DNA of 64,000 nt from an uncultured Alistipes sp. (GTDB lineage Bacteria; Bacteroidota; Bacteroidia; Bacteroidales; Rikenellaceae): NCBI GenBank assembly GCA_900768045.1, contig CAAGBL010000099.1, positions 1-64,000 of the forward strand, read 5' to 3'. Both the position numbers and the translations under genes were made by a program. Each line of letters opens with the position of its first letter. Within the stretch, counting starts at the first letter, position 1. The notes under the pieces were generated by a model. It was not told where the DNA came from and did no database searches. It worked only from the letters and a program-made list of their open reading frames with translations. Shown here piece by piece: positions 32,348-40,753 of this stretch.

Positions 32348-32989
32348 ATGAGGGTTAAACAGAGATACGACTACGTCATAAATTACTTTTCAAAGGCTAT
32401 GCCCACCGCCGAGAGCGAGCTTAACTTTAGCAACGCTTTCGAGCTGTTGGTTGCTGTTGTGCTCTCGGCACAGTGCACCGACAAGCGTGTCAACCTCACC
32501 ACGCCTGCACTCTTCGCCAAGTACCCCACACCAGAGGCAATGTCGAAGGCATCGGCAGAGGAGATTTACGAGCTCATAAAGAGCATATCCTATCCTAATA
32601 ATAAGGCTAAGCACCTTGCCGAGCTCTCTCGCCAGATTGTCGAGAGGTTCGGTGGCGAGGTACCCAGTGATCCCGACGACTTGCAGTCGTTGCAGGGCGT
32701 AGGTCGCAAGACGGCAAATGTTGTGGGTGCTGTGCTCTGGGGCAGAGAGGTTATGCCTGTCGACACCCACGTATTCCGTGTTGCAGCACGCATAGGCCTT
32801 AGCCAAAATGCCAAAACCCCATTGGCCACTGAGCGACAACTCGAAAAGGGCTTTCCAAGCCACCTGCTACCCATTGCCCACCACTGGCTTATTCTCCACG
32901 GCAGATATACGTGCTTAGCCCGCAAGCCTAAGTGCGATAAGTGTGGCATAACCCAGGTGTGCAAATACTTCAAACAAAACAACTCATAA
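32348..32989 (+). CDS. nth: Endonuclease III (DNA glycosylase/AP lyase)
   Basis: Removes oxidised pyrimidines and cleaves at the abasic site. The 213-residue protein starts MRVKQRYDYVINYFS, four bases after the GT2 stop; upstream in-frame codons overlap the GT2 gene and are rejected. It has the helix-hairpin-helix LQGVGRKTANVV with catalytic Lys, the catalytic Asp in MPVDTHVFRVAARIGL, and a 4Fe-4S motif C-x6-C-x2-C-x5-C in CLARKPKCDKCGITQVC. Confidence 0.95.
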   Translation: MRVKQRYDYVINYFSKAMPTAESELNFSNAFELLVAVVLSAQCTDKRVNLTTPALFAKYPTPEAMSKASAEEIYELIKSISYPNNKAKHLAELSRQIVERFGGEVPSDPDDLQSLQGVGRKTANVVGAVLWGREVMPVDTHVFRVAARIGLSQNAKTPLATERQLEKGFPSHLLPIAHHWLILHGRYTCLARKPKCDKCGITQVCKYFKQNNS

Positions 32990-32992
32990 ATC

Positions 32993-34405
32993 ATGAAACG
33001 ACTATTATATATCGCCCTTTTGCTTGCTGTGGCATGCGCACAAGTATACCCTGGAATAGACAATCCAAACAATAGTAGCACAGCAGAAGACCGCAAGATC
33101 ATAGATTACATCGACCAGCGACTTATCGAGGAGTACTACTGGCTCGACGAGGTGGCAGAGAAAGAGGGCTATTTTAACCGCAACCTTGGGTGGAAAAAGT
33201 ATCTCAATGCCTCGCTAACGATGCTTAGCACAAACACCGATGACGGATATGTCAACAGCAAGGGAGAGCGAGTTTTTTACTCATATATACGTGAGGCTAA
33301 AGAGTCTACACGTAGCAGCGTAACAGGCTTTGGCATCGGCCTACACTATACCATAGCCGTTATCGACACCGACAACAACCACTATGGCTTCATCATCGAG
33401 AAAGTATATCCCGACTCGCCAGCAGACAAGGCTGGTGTGCTACGTGGCGACGTGATTACGATGATTGGCAACTCCTATATCAACGCCGATAACTATGCCG
33501 CACGCTTCAACTCCATCGAGGGAAATAGCGCCTCGGAGCTCAAGCTCAAGCTACGCCGCCAAAGCGAGGATAAGAGCTTCGATGTTACTCTTAACAAGGC
33601 TACGTATGCCGAGAATAGCGTAATACACAGCGAGGTTATAAGCATTGATAATCAAAACATTGGCTACCTTGTATATACCGGATTCGATGCCGACTACGAC
33701 AACGATCTTCTAAATGCCATTAGTGAGCTTAGTGCGGCGGGCGCAACAGAGCTTATACTCGACCTACGCTGTAACGGAGGAGGCTCGGTAGACTCAGCCT
33801 CTAAGCTCTGCTCGGCACTTGTACCCTCAACATACGACGGCAAGGTGCTCTGCCACCTCGAGCGCAACAAAAACAATGTTCATGGCGACAGACCAACAGA
33901 GTATCTCCTTGAGAATTGCGGACAGATGCTCTGCCTCGAACGTCTTGCTGTCATCTGCTCGGACTACACAGCATCGGCCTCTGAGCTTGTTATTATGGGC
34001 CTTCGAGGCTTAGATTTCCCCGTTATGCTCATAGGCTCAACTACCGAGGGTAAGAACTGCGGTATGGACGTGACACGTCGCACAATATCCAAGACAACTG
34101 TTGAATTTGCACCTATTACCTTTATGTGTTTCAATGCTAAGGGAGATGGCGATTGGGGCGAGGGTATTATCCCCGACATCGACCTTACACGTGAGGATAA
34201 TGAGTATGGCATAAGCGACAAGAACTACCCCTTGCCACGCACTACATGGGGCGATGCTCAGCACGACATAGCTCTTGCCGTAGCTCTCGCCAAGCTCACG
34301 GGCAAGAACATATCTGAGGGTACACGTGCACAGTGCAGCACTATCGAGGCATCTAACATCTCGCTACCTCGTGAGCTCTTGGGCATACGCAACTATGTCG
34401 AATAG
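32993..34405 (+). CDS. S41-family (C-terminal processing) peptidase, lipoprotein
   Basis: A 470-residue exported serine protease. The signal MKRLLYIALLLAVACAQVYP has a lipobox-like AVAC, so membrane anchoring is likely. A PDZ domain covers about residues 105-200 (VYPDSPADKAGVLRGDVITM). The tail-specific protease core follows: ELILDLRCNGGGSVDSA, the nucleophile in SDYTASASELVIMGLRG, and the general-base Lys in STTEGKNCGMD. This arrangement is common in Bacteroidetes. Substrate unknown. Its end lies 10 bases from the convergent comF gene. Confidence 0.9.
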   Translation: MKRLLYIALLLAVACAQVYPGIDNPNNSSTAEDRKIIDYIDQRLIEEYYWLDEVAEKEGYFNRNLGWKKYLNASLTMLSTNTDDGYVNSKGERVFYSYIREAKESTRSSVTGFGIGLHYTIAVIDTDNNHYGFIIEKVYPDSPADKAGVLRGDVITMIGNSYINADNYAARFNSIEGNSASELKLKLRRQSEDKSFDVTLNKATYAENSVIHSEVISIDNQNIGYLVYTGFDADYDNDLLNAISELSAAGATELILDLRCNGGGSVDSASKLCSALVPSTYDGKVLCHLERNKNNVHGDRPTEYLLENCGQMLCLERLAVICSDYTASASELVIMGLRGLDFPVMLIGSTTEGKNCGMDVTRRTISKTTVEFAPITFMCFNAKGDGDWGEGIIPDIDLTREDNEYGISDKNYPLPRTTWGDAQHDIALAVALAKLTGKNISEGTRAQCSTIEASNISLPRELLGIRNYVE

Positions 34406-34415
34406 TGGTGTTAAG

Positions 34416-35141
34416 CTACTCCTTTATTTTACCCGCAACCGTAAGCGTGGCAATAGAGACACGACATGTAGGCACGGCACGACGAATAGCATATAGACAT
34501 GAGGCTATTGTAGCTCCTGTAGTAAGCACATCATCGACCAAGAGGATATGCTTATTATAAAATCGTTCGGGGTTACGAACAGCAAACAAATCATTGACAT
34601 TTGCCCACCTATCCAAGGAGTGCTGATGTGTCTGTGAGGGGTTGTTACGACGACGATATAGAGTGCCTCTATCGACCTTGACACCAAGCTCCTTGGCGAT
34701 ACCCTCGGCAATATACTCCGACTGGTTATATCTGCGTTTAAGATACTTGATTATGTGCAGGGGCACTGGAACAACCATGTCTATATCGTTGTATAGCCCC
34801 GAGCTCTTAAGCTCCGAGCCATATAGCTCGCCAAAGGTTACACCTAAACGCCACTCGCCACGATACTTTAGGCGATGAATCATCTTACGCCAGCTATCAT
34901 CAGCCTTAAAATAGAGATACGACGACGCCTCGACAACGGGCGCAATAGTGTCGAAATGCTCCTTTATAGGATTTTGACTCGTATAACAGTAGCGTGTTGT
35001 TGGCATCTCGTAGCGGCACTTTAGACACAAGGTGTTAAACTCGTCGCCCGTGTGCCTACCACAAATTATACAGCCATTATCGTAGATTAGCGAGCCGAGG
35101 TCGGCTACGACACGTCGAAATATGTTACCAACAATCGACAT
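34416..35141 (-). CDS. ComF-family phosphoribosyltransferase-like protein
   Basis: A 241-residue protein with an N-terminal four-Cys zinc module (CIICGRHTGDEFNTLCLKC) and a C-terminal PRTase fold whose PRPP loop reads HILLVDDVLTTGATIASC. ComF relatives are needed for DNA uptake in competent bacteria and are linked to PriA. Here the gene overlaps the 3' end of priA by 17 bases, which supports that link. A function in natural transformation in this organism is not shown. Confidence 0.9.
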   Translation of the reverse strand: MSIVGNIFRRVVADLGSLIYDNGCIICGRHTGDEFNTLCLKCRYEMPTTRYCYTSQNPIKEHFDTIAPVVEASSYLYFKADDSWRKMIHRLKYRGEWRLGVTFGELYGSELKSSGLYNDIDMVVPVPLHIIKYLKRRYNQSEYIAEGIAKELGVKVDRGTLYRRRNNPSQTHQHSLDRWANVNDLFAVRNPERFYNKHILLVDDVLTTGATIASCLYAIRRAVPTCRVSIATLTVAGKIKE

Positions 35142-37383
35142 CAGTAGTAATGATTACGCTCTTAAATCTCTTCTCCGAGCCCATCTCATCAAGCGCCTCA
35201 CGCACAAGCGTACGAGCACGCTTCATCGATGCCCCCGACTCAATCTTAAGCAAAAGCTCGGCACGATGCTCGCCACGCAACATCTCCAAGGCCGCCGACA
35301 CTGGTCCCATCACTCTATCGCCAAACTTCCTACGCATAATAAGGGCAAAGGCATGTGCTGCATGACGCAGAAGCTCATAATCCTTGCTACGCAACATAAA
35401 ACGTATAAGGTGCGAATATGGAGGATAGCCAAAGGCCTTGCGCTCAGCAAGCTCGACACGTGCCATGGAGTGATAGTCGCCCACAGCAACATACTTAATT
35501 ACTGGGTGTTGAGGCTGCGATGTCTGAATAACAACACGTCCTCTATCATTATGTCGTCCCGCACGACCTGCCACCTGCATCATTAGCTGGTATGCTCGCT
35601 CAGCGGCACGGAAATCGGGAGCAGAGAGTAGGTTATCAGCATTGAGAATACCCACCGTCGTAACACCCTCAAAATCAAAACCCTTAGTGAGTATCTGTGT
35701 GCCTACTAATATATCTGTCTCGTGCTCCTCGAAGCGACGTACTATCTGCTTGAAGGCTCGCTCCGAAGATGATGTGTCGCCATCAAGACGCTCGACACGT
35801 GCATCGGGAAATAGGCGGCCTACCTCCTCCTCTACCTTCTCGGTGCCGAAGCCCATAGTCTTGATATCCTGCACCTGGCAGTTGGGGCAAACATTGGGGC
35901 GCTCCATGGTGTAGCCACAATAGTGGCACTCCATGCGAGATGTCGCCTTATGCTGCGTAAGTGTCACGTTGCAGTGCGGACAACGGGGCGAGTAGCCACA
36001 TGTGCTACACTGAATATATGGGGCATAGCCACGACGATTCTGGAAGAGAATAGCCTGCTCGCCAGCCGCCAACGAACGCTCAACATTGCGCAGAAGGTCG
36101 AAGTTGAAGTGTACCTTACGCTCGCCACGCTTAACGCTACGAATAGTATCCGAGACAACAACTTCGGGCAATACACCCTTACCCCAACGCTCCTTAAGCT
36201 CCACGTAGTGATACTTGCCCGAAATAGCATTTAGGTAGCTCTCCAACGATGGCGTAGCACTTCCGAGCACCACACGACAGCCACTCAGGCGTGACATCAC
36301 CACAGCGCAGTCACGGGCATTATATCGTGGCTGCATATCACTCTGCTTATACCCTGTGTCGTGCTCCTCGTCAACAACCACAAGGCCCGGATTACGCATT
36401 GGAAGAAATATCGTTGAGCGCACACCTACAATCAGCTCGCCACCCGTTGAGGCAGCAAGGCGCAGGAAGGTCTGACCACGACGAATGGGCGTTAGGCGTG
36501 AATGGTAGGTTGTTGTTCGCCCCTCGAATATTCGCTCAAGGCGCTCGATAAGTTGCGAGGTGATGACAATCTCGGGCACAAGCACCATGACATCACGACC
36601 TTGCGACAGCTCCTCAGCAATAAGGTGTATATAAATCTCTGTCTTTCCCGAGCCTGTGACACCATGCAACAACACCACCTTGCCAACATCATGGCCTCGA
36701 CGTATCTCAGCCAGCGCCTGCTGCTGTGCCTCAGAGAGCGTGGGAAGCAGGAAGTTATTGGCAGAAGAAGATGTTAGACGCTCACGTGGGCGTAGCTCGG
36801 TGCGAATAAGCCCCTTGCTACGTAGCGCCAACAGCTGCTGTGATGTGGCATCAACAAGGCGACGAGGCACAAAGCCATCATCTGCCTTGCGCTCCAAAGC
36901 AAGTGCTGCAATGCTATCGAGCATCTCGGCACGTCGTGGCGAGCGCCTACGATGCTTCTCGACATACTCGGCCAGCGCCTCCTCCGACTGCAACTCCTCA
37001 GCAAGGGCGATAAACGACTCTGTGGGCTCATTTATAGCTCGCTCAACAAGTTCGACATACGACGTTGCCGAGGGCTTAGCCAACGACGGCAGAGCAAGGC
37101 GCATAACCTCGCCCAACGTACACATATAGTAGTCGGCAATCCACTCCCACAATCGCTGCTCACGCTCGCCGATGATAGGGTGTGAATAGAGCCTCTTGAG
37201 GATTGGCTTAAGACGTGGATAGTCGGGCTTATCGGCGGTTATGCTCCACACCAATCCCGTATAATAACGACTGCTGCCAAACTGTACGACAACGGCATCG
37301 CCCACCTCTACAGCCAACTCTTCGTTCAACGAAAAAGTATATATTGGCTGTGCCAAAGGCAGAACTACCTGAGCGTAAAGCAT
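35125..37383 (-). CDS. priA: Primosomal replication-restart helicase PriA
   Basis: Binds stalled forks and reloads the DnaB replicative helicase. The 752-residue protein has a 3'-DNA-binding domain at the N-terminus (MLYAQVVLPLAQPIYTFSL), Walker A LLHGVTGSGKTEIYIHL, DEEH box VVVDEEHDTGYKQ, and a zinc region with eight Cys between about residues 455 and 500 (CSTCGYSPRCPHC and later CHYCGY, CPNCQ). Helicase motifs V and VI follow in VGTQILTKGFDFEGVT and QVAGRAGRHNDRG. It precedes comF in the same operon. Confidence 0.95.
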   Translation of the reverse strand: MLYAQVVLPLAQPIYTFSLNEELAVEVGDAVVVQFGSSRYYTGLVWSITADKPDYPRLKPILKRLYSHPIIGEREQRLWEWIADYYMCTLGEVMRLALPSLAKPSATSYVELVERAINEPTESFIALAEELQSEEALAEYVEKHRRRSPRRAEMLDSIAALALERKADDGFVPRRLVDATSQQLLALRSKGLIRTELRPRERLTSSSANNFLLPTLSEAQQQALAEIRRGHDVGKVVLLHGVTGSGKTEIYIHLIAEELSQGRDVMVLVPEIVITSQLIERLERIFEGRTTTYHSRLTPIRRGQTFLRLAASTGGELIVGVRSTIFLPMRNPGLVVVDEEHDTGYKQSDMQPRYNARDCAVVMSRLSGCRVVLGSATPSLESYLNAISGKYHYVELKERWGKGVLPEVVVSDTIRSVKRGERKVHFNFDLLRNVERSLAAGEQAILFQNRRGYAPYIQCSTCGYSPRCPHCNVTLTQHKATSRMECHYCGYTMERPNVCPNCQVQDIKTMGFGTEKVEEEVGRLFPDARVERLDGDTSSSERAFKQIVRRFEEHETDILVGTQILTKGFDFEGVTTVGILNADNLLSAPDFRAAERAYQLMMQVAGRAGRHNDRGRVVIQTSQPQHPVIKYVAVGDYHSMARVELAERKAFGYPPYSHLIRFMLRSKDYELLRHAAHAFALIMRRKFGDRVMGPVSAALEMLRGEHRAELLLKIESGASMKRARTLVREALDEMGSEKRFKSVIITTDVDCW

Positions 37384-37426
37384 GGCAGCAGTGTTTGTAT
37401 ATTTAGAACTAAACTCCCTCGGGGGT

Positions 37427-38410
37427 TTAGAGCTTGTTCAAAGCATCGAAGCCCTGACCATAAACACCCATTACAGAGCCTACGGTGAGGAATGCATTAG
37501 GATCCTGCTCACGAACGAGCTTCAAAATCATAGATGTATCACGCTTGCGGCAAACAACCATGACAGCCTTAGATGGAGTCATTGAGTAAGAGCCCATAGC
37601 GTCGATAAGTGTAGCGCCACGATTAGCCTTAACCTTGATCATCTCAGCCATAGCCTCATAGTCCTTACAGAAGATCATAATCTGGTTAGACTGCTGGTTA
37701 CCCGACTGAACAAAGTCTACAGTGTAGCCGATAACTGCAATCATCATGAAACCATAGACCATACGTGCAAATGCCTCAGGAGCAAGTGGGCTGATCGACA
37801 TCATCTCGATAACACCTGCATCGTTAGCCATCTGAACGGTTGTTGTAAGAAGCACTGATGAGATAAGAATACCGCAGTCGGTCATGAGCAACACCTTACC
37901 GTAGCTTACTGTACGGAACTTGTTGATAATCATAGCCACAATATCAGTACCACCTGTTGAGCCACCCTGCATGAACGACACTGCGATACCTACACCACAT
38001 GATGCAGCACCAAGTACAACCATAAGGATACGCCATGCATCAACACCCTTAAACACGTTTACTACAGTGTCAGGTGGAAGCAAGCCCACAAGGTTGAACA
38101 TCACAGACATCATCAAGATACAGTATAGAGTCTTGATACCGAACTTCCAACCCACGATCATAACGCCGAGGACGAGAAGTATACAGTTGATAATGAAGAT
38201 CAAGTTACCGATAGTGAAGAAACCTGATGCAAGCGATGCAGGAAGAATGGCATTGATAAGTGTTGCCAAACCTGCAGCACCACCACCCATACCACCAGCG
38301 GGCAATACACACATCTGCCAACCGAAGGCGTAGCAGAACATACCAAAGGTCATCAAAACGTACTCCTTGATACCTACAAGGATCTCACGTGAAGATAGTT
38401 TAACACCCAT
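37427..38410 (-). CDS. YitT-family membrane protein (DUF2179)
   Basis: A 327-residue integral membrane protein. Six hydrophobic segments lie within residues about 15-215, including VLMTFGMFCYAFGWQM, AILPASLASGFFTIGNLIFI and MVYGFMMIAVIGYTVDF. Gly-rich loops such as GGMGGGAAGLATLINAI and FMQGGSTGGTDIVAMIINK are typical of YitT. The soluble C-terminal DUF2179 domain covers about residues 235-325. Function is unknown for the family; a transport role is often guessed. It has its own promoter and lies 43 bases upstream of priA. Confidence 0.88.
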   Translation of the reverse strand: MGVKLSSREILVGIKEYVLMTFGMFCYAFGWQMCVLPAGGMGGGAAGLATLINAILPASLASGFFTIGNLIFIINCILLVLGVMIVGWKFGIKTLYCILMMSVMFNLVGLLPPDTVVNVFKGVDAWRILMVVLGAASCGVGIAVSFMQGGSTGGTDIVAMIINKFRTVSYGKVLLMTDCGILISSVLLTTTVQMANDAGVIEMMSISPLAPEAFARMVYGFMMIAVIGYTVDFVQSGNQQSNQIMIFCKDYEAMAEMIKVKANRGATLIDAMGSYSMTPSKAVMVVCRKRDTSMILKLVREQDPNAFLTVGSVMGVYGQGFDALNKL

Positions 38411-38475
38411 ATCAATTCAAAATTTGTAAAGTTTGGTTAATAAACTTTGTTTATAAAAGCCGGTTTTTATTGGCG

Positions 38476-38508
38476 CAAATGTACAAACTTTAACACGAAA
38501 AGTGCAAA
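38476..38508 (-). promoter_or_regulatory. yitT promoter
   Basis: On the minus strand TTTG (complement of 38505-38508), 21 bases, then TACATTTG (complement of 38476-38483). This is a well-spaced -33/-7 pair 65 bases upstream of the yitT start. Confidence 0.6.
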
Positions 38509-38535
38509 AAATTCCATATTTTTTAAACAAACACA

Positions 38536-38564
38536 TGCAAGGCGCTAATATTCAACACCTTGCA
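38536..38564 (-). terminator. Terminator-like hairpin at the end of the glycosidase operon
   Basis: TGCAAGG (38536-38542) pairs with CCTTGCA (38558-38564), 14 bases past the last GH92 stop. On the minus strand it is followed by TGTGTTTGTTTAAA, a loose T-rich tail. Confidence 0.55.
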
Positions 38565-38578
38565 CGTATGTTGTGTTT

Positions 38579-40753
38579 TTAGTACCACGCCTTCTTCTCG
38601 GCACCCATTCTGAATGTGAGCTTGCCACCCGCAACAACCTCATCATGAGTGATATAGTAGCGGTCGAGAGCCTTGCCATTAAGCTCAACGCTCTGTACAT
38701 ATCTGTTCTGCTCGCTGTAGCCATCACGAACGATAGTGAAGACGCCACCCTGAACATCAATCTCGGCCTCATCAACCATAGGAACACCCAACACATACTT
38801 GCCAGCTGCTGGCTCCACAGGGTAGAAACCAAGAGTTGTCATAATATACCATGCCGACATCTGACCTACGTCCTCGTTGCCCGACAAGCCGTCAACATCT
38901 GTTGAGTACATGGTGCTCATAACCTCGTATAAGCGGTCGGCAGCCTTCCATGGCTGGCCCAACATAGTGTAGAAGTAGATGATATGGTGGCTTGGCTCGT
39001 TACCATGAACATACTGACCGATAAGACCAGAGATATCTGGAGTTACATCCTCACCCTCCATCTTTGTATCGGCAGTAAACAAGCCGTCGAGCTTCTCGAT
39101 AGTCTGCTCCACACCGCCGAAGCACTCAACCAACTTCTCCAAGTCCTGAGGCACAAGCCACAAATACTGCCATGCGTTACCCTCGCAATACTCGTTGTTG
39201 ATGCGTGATGCGTTGAATGGATTGAAGTCGGCACGCCACTCGCCAGTAGATGACTTACCACGTGGGTAGCCAACCTCAGGATCGAAGTAGTTTAGCCATG
39301 AGTGGCTACGCTTCTCGAGGTACTCTGCCTCCTCCTTGCCAAGCATCTTAGCAACCTCGTATGCTGCTGCATCGGCAATAGCAAACTCCATGTCGTGAGC
39401 GATAGACTCGCCCTGAAGGTCGTTAGGCATGTAGCCATACTGCTTGCGATACTTACCACCACGAATATCGTGCATAGCCGACTTGTAGATAGCCTCCCAA
39501 GCACGCTCAGCGTCGATACCCTCGATGCGCTTAGTCACAGCGTCAGATACGGCAATGATACCTGGAGAGCCCACCATGCAGCCGTTATCCCAGCCCCAGA
39601 GATGCCAGATAGGCAAGAAGCCCTGCTCGTCGCAGATGTTAATCATGGTATTTGTGATATCGTCCATAAGCTCTGGGTGAGTGATTGTCATCAATGGAAG
39701 CTTTGCACGATAGGTATCCCACAACGAGAAGGTTGTATATGTGTGGTGACCAGGATTCTCGTGAATCTCGTTATCTGCACCACGGTATGTGCCGTCAACA
39801 TCAGAGAAGAGTGATGGAGCTACGTACATGTGGTAAACGCCAGTGTAGAATATCTCCTCCTGCTCAGGTGTAGCACCCTTGATACGGAATCTTGAAAGCT
39901 CCTTATTCCACTTTGCCAAAGTCTCCTTGCGTACAACGTCAAACTCCTTATCCTTGACCTCAGTGTTAAAGTTGAGCTCAGCACCCTCTGGACTTGTTGA
40001 TGAAAGGGCAACCTTCACACCAATCTGCTCGCCCTCAGTAGTCTTAAAGTGGATACGATAGTAGTAGCCATACTCTGTGATAGCCTCGAACTTCTCAAAT
40101 GGCTTCGAAAACTCGATAACGAAGTATACCTTCTGGTTGTTTGACCAACCCCAGCTATGGCGACGGCCAACAACACGTGTATCGCTAACAGCCTCAGCAA
40201 ATAAATCCTCAGGACGGTCAAAGCAGCCACCATGTGCCAAATCCAAGATGATTGCCGACTCCTCGCTTGCTGGGAATGTGTAGCGGTGCAAGCCACCACG
40301 CTCGGTAGCTGTCATCTCGGCAAGAATGTTATAACGAGTAAGAGGTACAGAGTAGTAGCCAGGCTCTACAACCTCCTGTGTGCGGTCTGCCTCGCTCCAG
40401 AAGCCTGTTGAGTAGTCGCCAAGACGACCACGACCATACTCCACCTCGCCAACAACGGGCATGAGCGTTACGTCGAATAAGTCGCCACAGCCAGTACCCG
40501 ATAGGTGGGTGTGCGAGAAGCCGATAACGCTATTCTCAGAGTCGTGGTAACCAGAGCACCAGTCCCACTCCTGGGTGATGCTTGTTGGGCCCACCTGAGT
40601 CATACCAAATGGTGCGTTAGCGCCCACAAATACGTGTCCGTGTCCGCCCGAGCCAATCTTAGGATTTACCTTTGCAGTGTAGTCCTGCTCTGCTACACCA
40701 CAAGCAGCGAAGAGGAACAACGCTGCTACAAGTGATAAGTTTTTGATTTTCAT
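38579..40753 (-). CDS. GH92 family alpha-mannosidase, lipoprotein
   Basis: A 724-residue glycosidase expected to release alpha-linked mannose (GH92 enzymes are mostly alpha-1,2-mannosidases, calcium-dependent and inverting). The signal MKIKNLSLVAALFLFAAC ends in a lipobox Cys, suggesting outer-membrane or surface anchoring. The N-terminal beta-sandwich opens with VNPKIGSGGHGHVFVGANAP. The catalytic (alpha/alpha)6 barrel shows TYTTFSLWDTYRAKLPLM, the GFLPIWHLWGWDNGCMVGSP substrate loop, the general-acid segment EGNAWQYLWLVPQD and the base segment GNEDVGQMSAWYIMTTLGFY. It overlaps the upstream GH92 gene by four bases (ATGA). Confidence 0.92.
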   Translation of the reverse strand: MKIKNLSLVAALFLFAACGVAEQDYTAKVNPKIGSGGHGHVFVGANAPFGMTQVGPTSITQEWDWCSGYHDSENSVIGFSHTHLSGTGCGDLFDVTLMPVVGEVEYGRGRLGDYSTGFWSEADRTQEVVEPGYYSVPLTRYNILAEMTATERGGLHRYTFPASEESAIILDLAHGGCFDRPEDLFAEAVSDTRVVGRRHSWGWSNNQKVYFVIEFSKPFEKFEAITEYGYYYRIHFKTTEGEQIGVKVALSSTSPEGAELNFNTEVKDKEFDVVRKETLAKWNKELSRFRIKGATPEQEEIFYTGVYHMYVAPSLFSDVDGTYRGADNEIHENPGHHTYTTFSLWDTYRAKLPLMTITHPELMDDITNTMINICDEQGFLPIWHLWGWDNGCMVGSPGIIAVSDAVTKRIEGIDAERAWEAIYKSAMHDIRGGKYRKQYGYMPNDLQGESIAHDMEFAIADAAAYEVAKMLGKEEAEYLEKRSHSWLNYFDPEVGYPRGKSSTGEWRADFNPFNASRINNEYCEGNAWQYLWLVPQDLEKLVECFGGVEQTIEKLDGLFTADTKMEGEDVTPDISGLIGQYVHGNEPSHHIIYFYTMLGQPWKAADRLYEVMSTMYSTDVDGLSGNEDVGQMSAWYIMTTLGFYPVEPAAGKYVLGVPMVDEAEIDVQGGVFTIVRDGYSEQNRYVQSVELNGKALDRYYITHDEVVAGGKLTFRMGAEKKAWY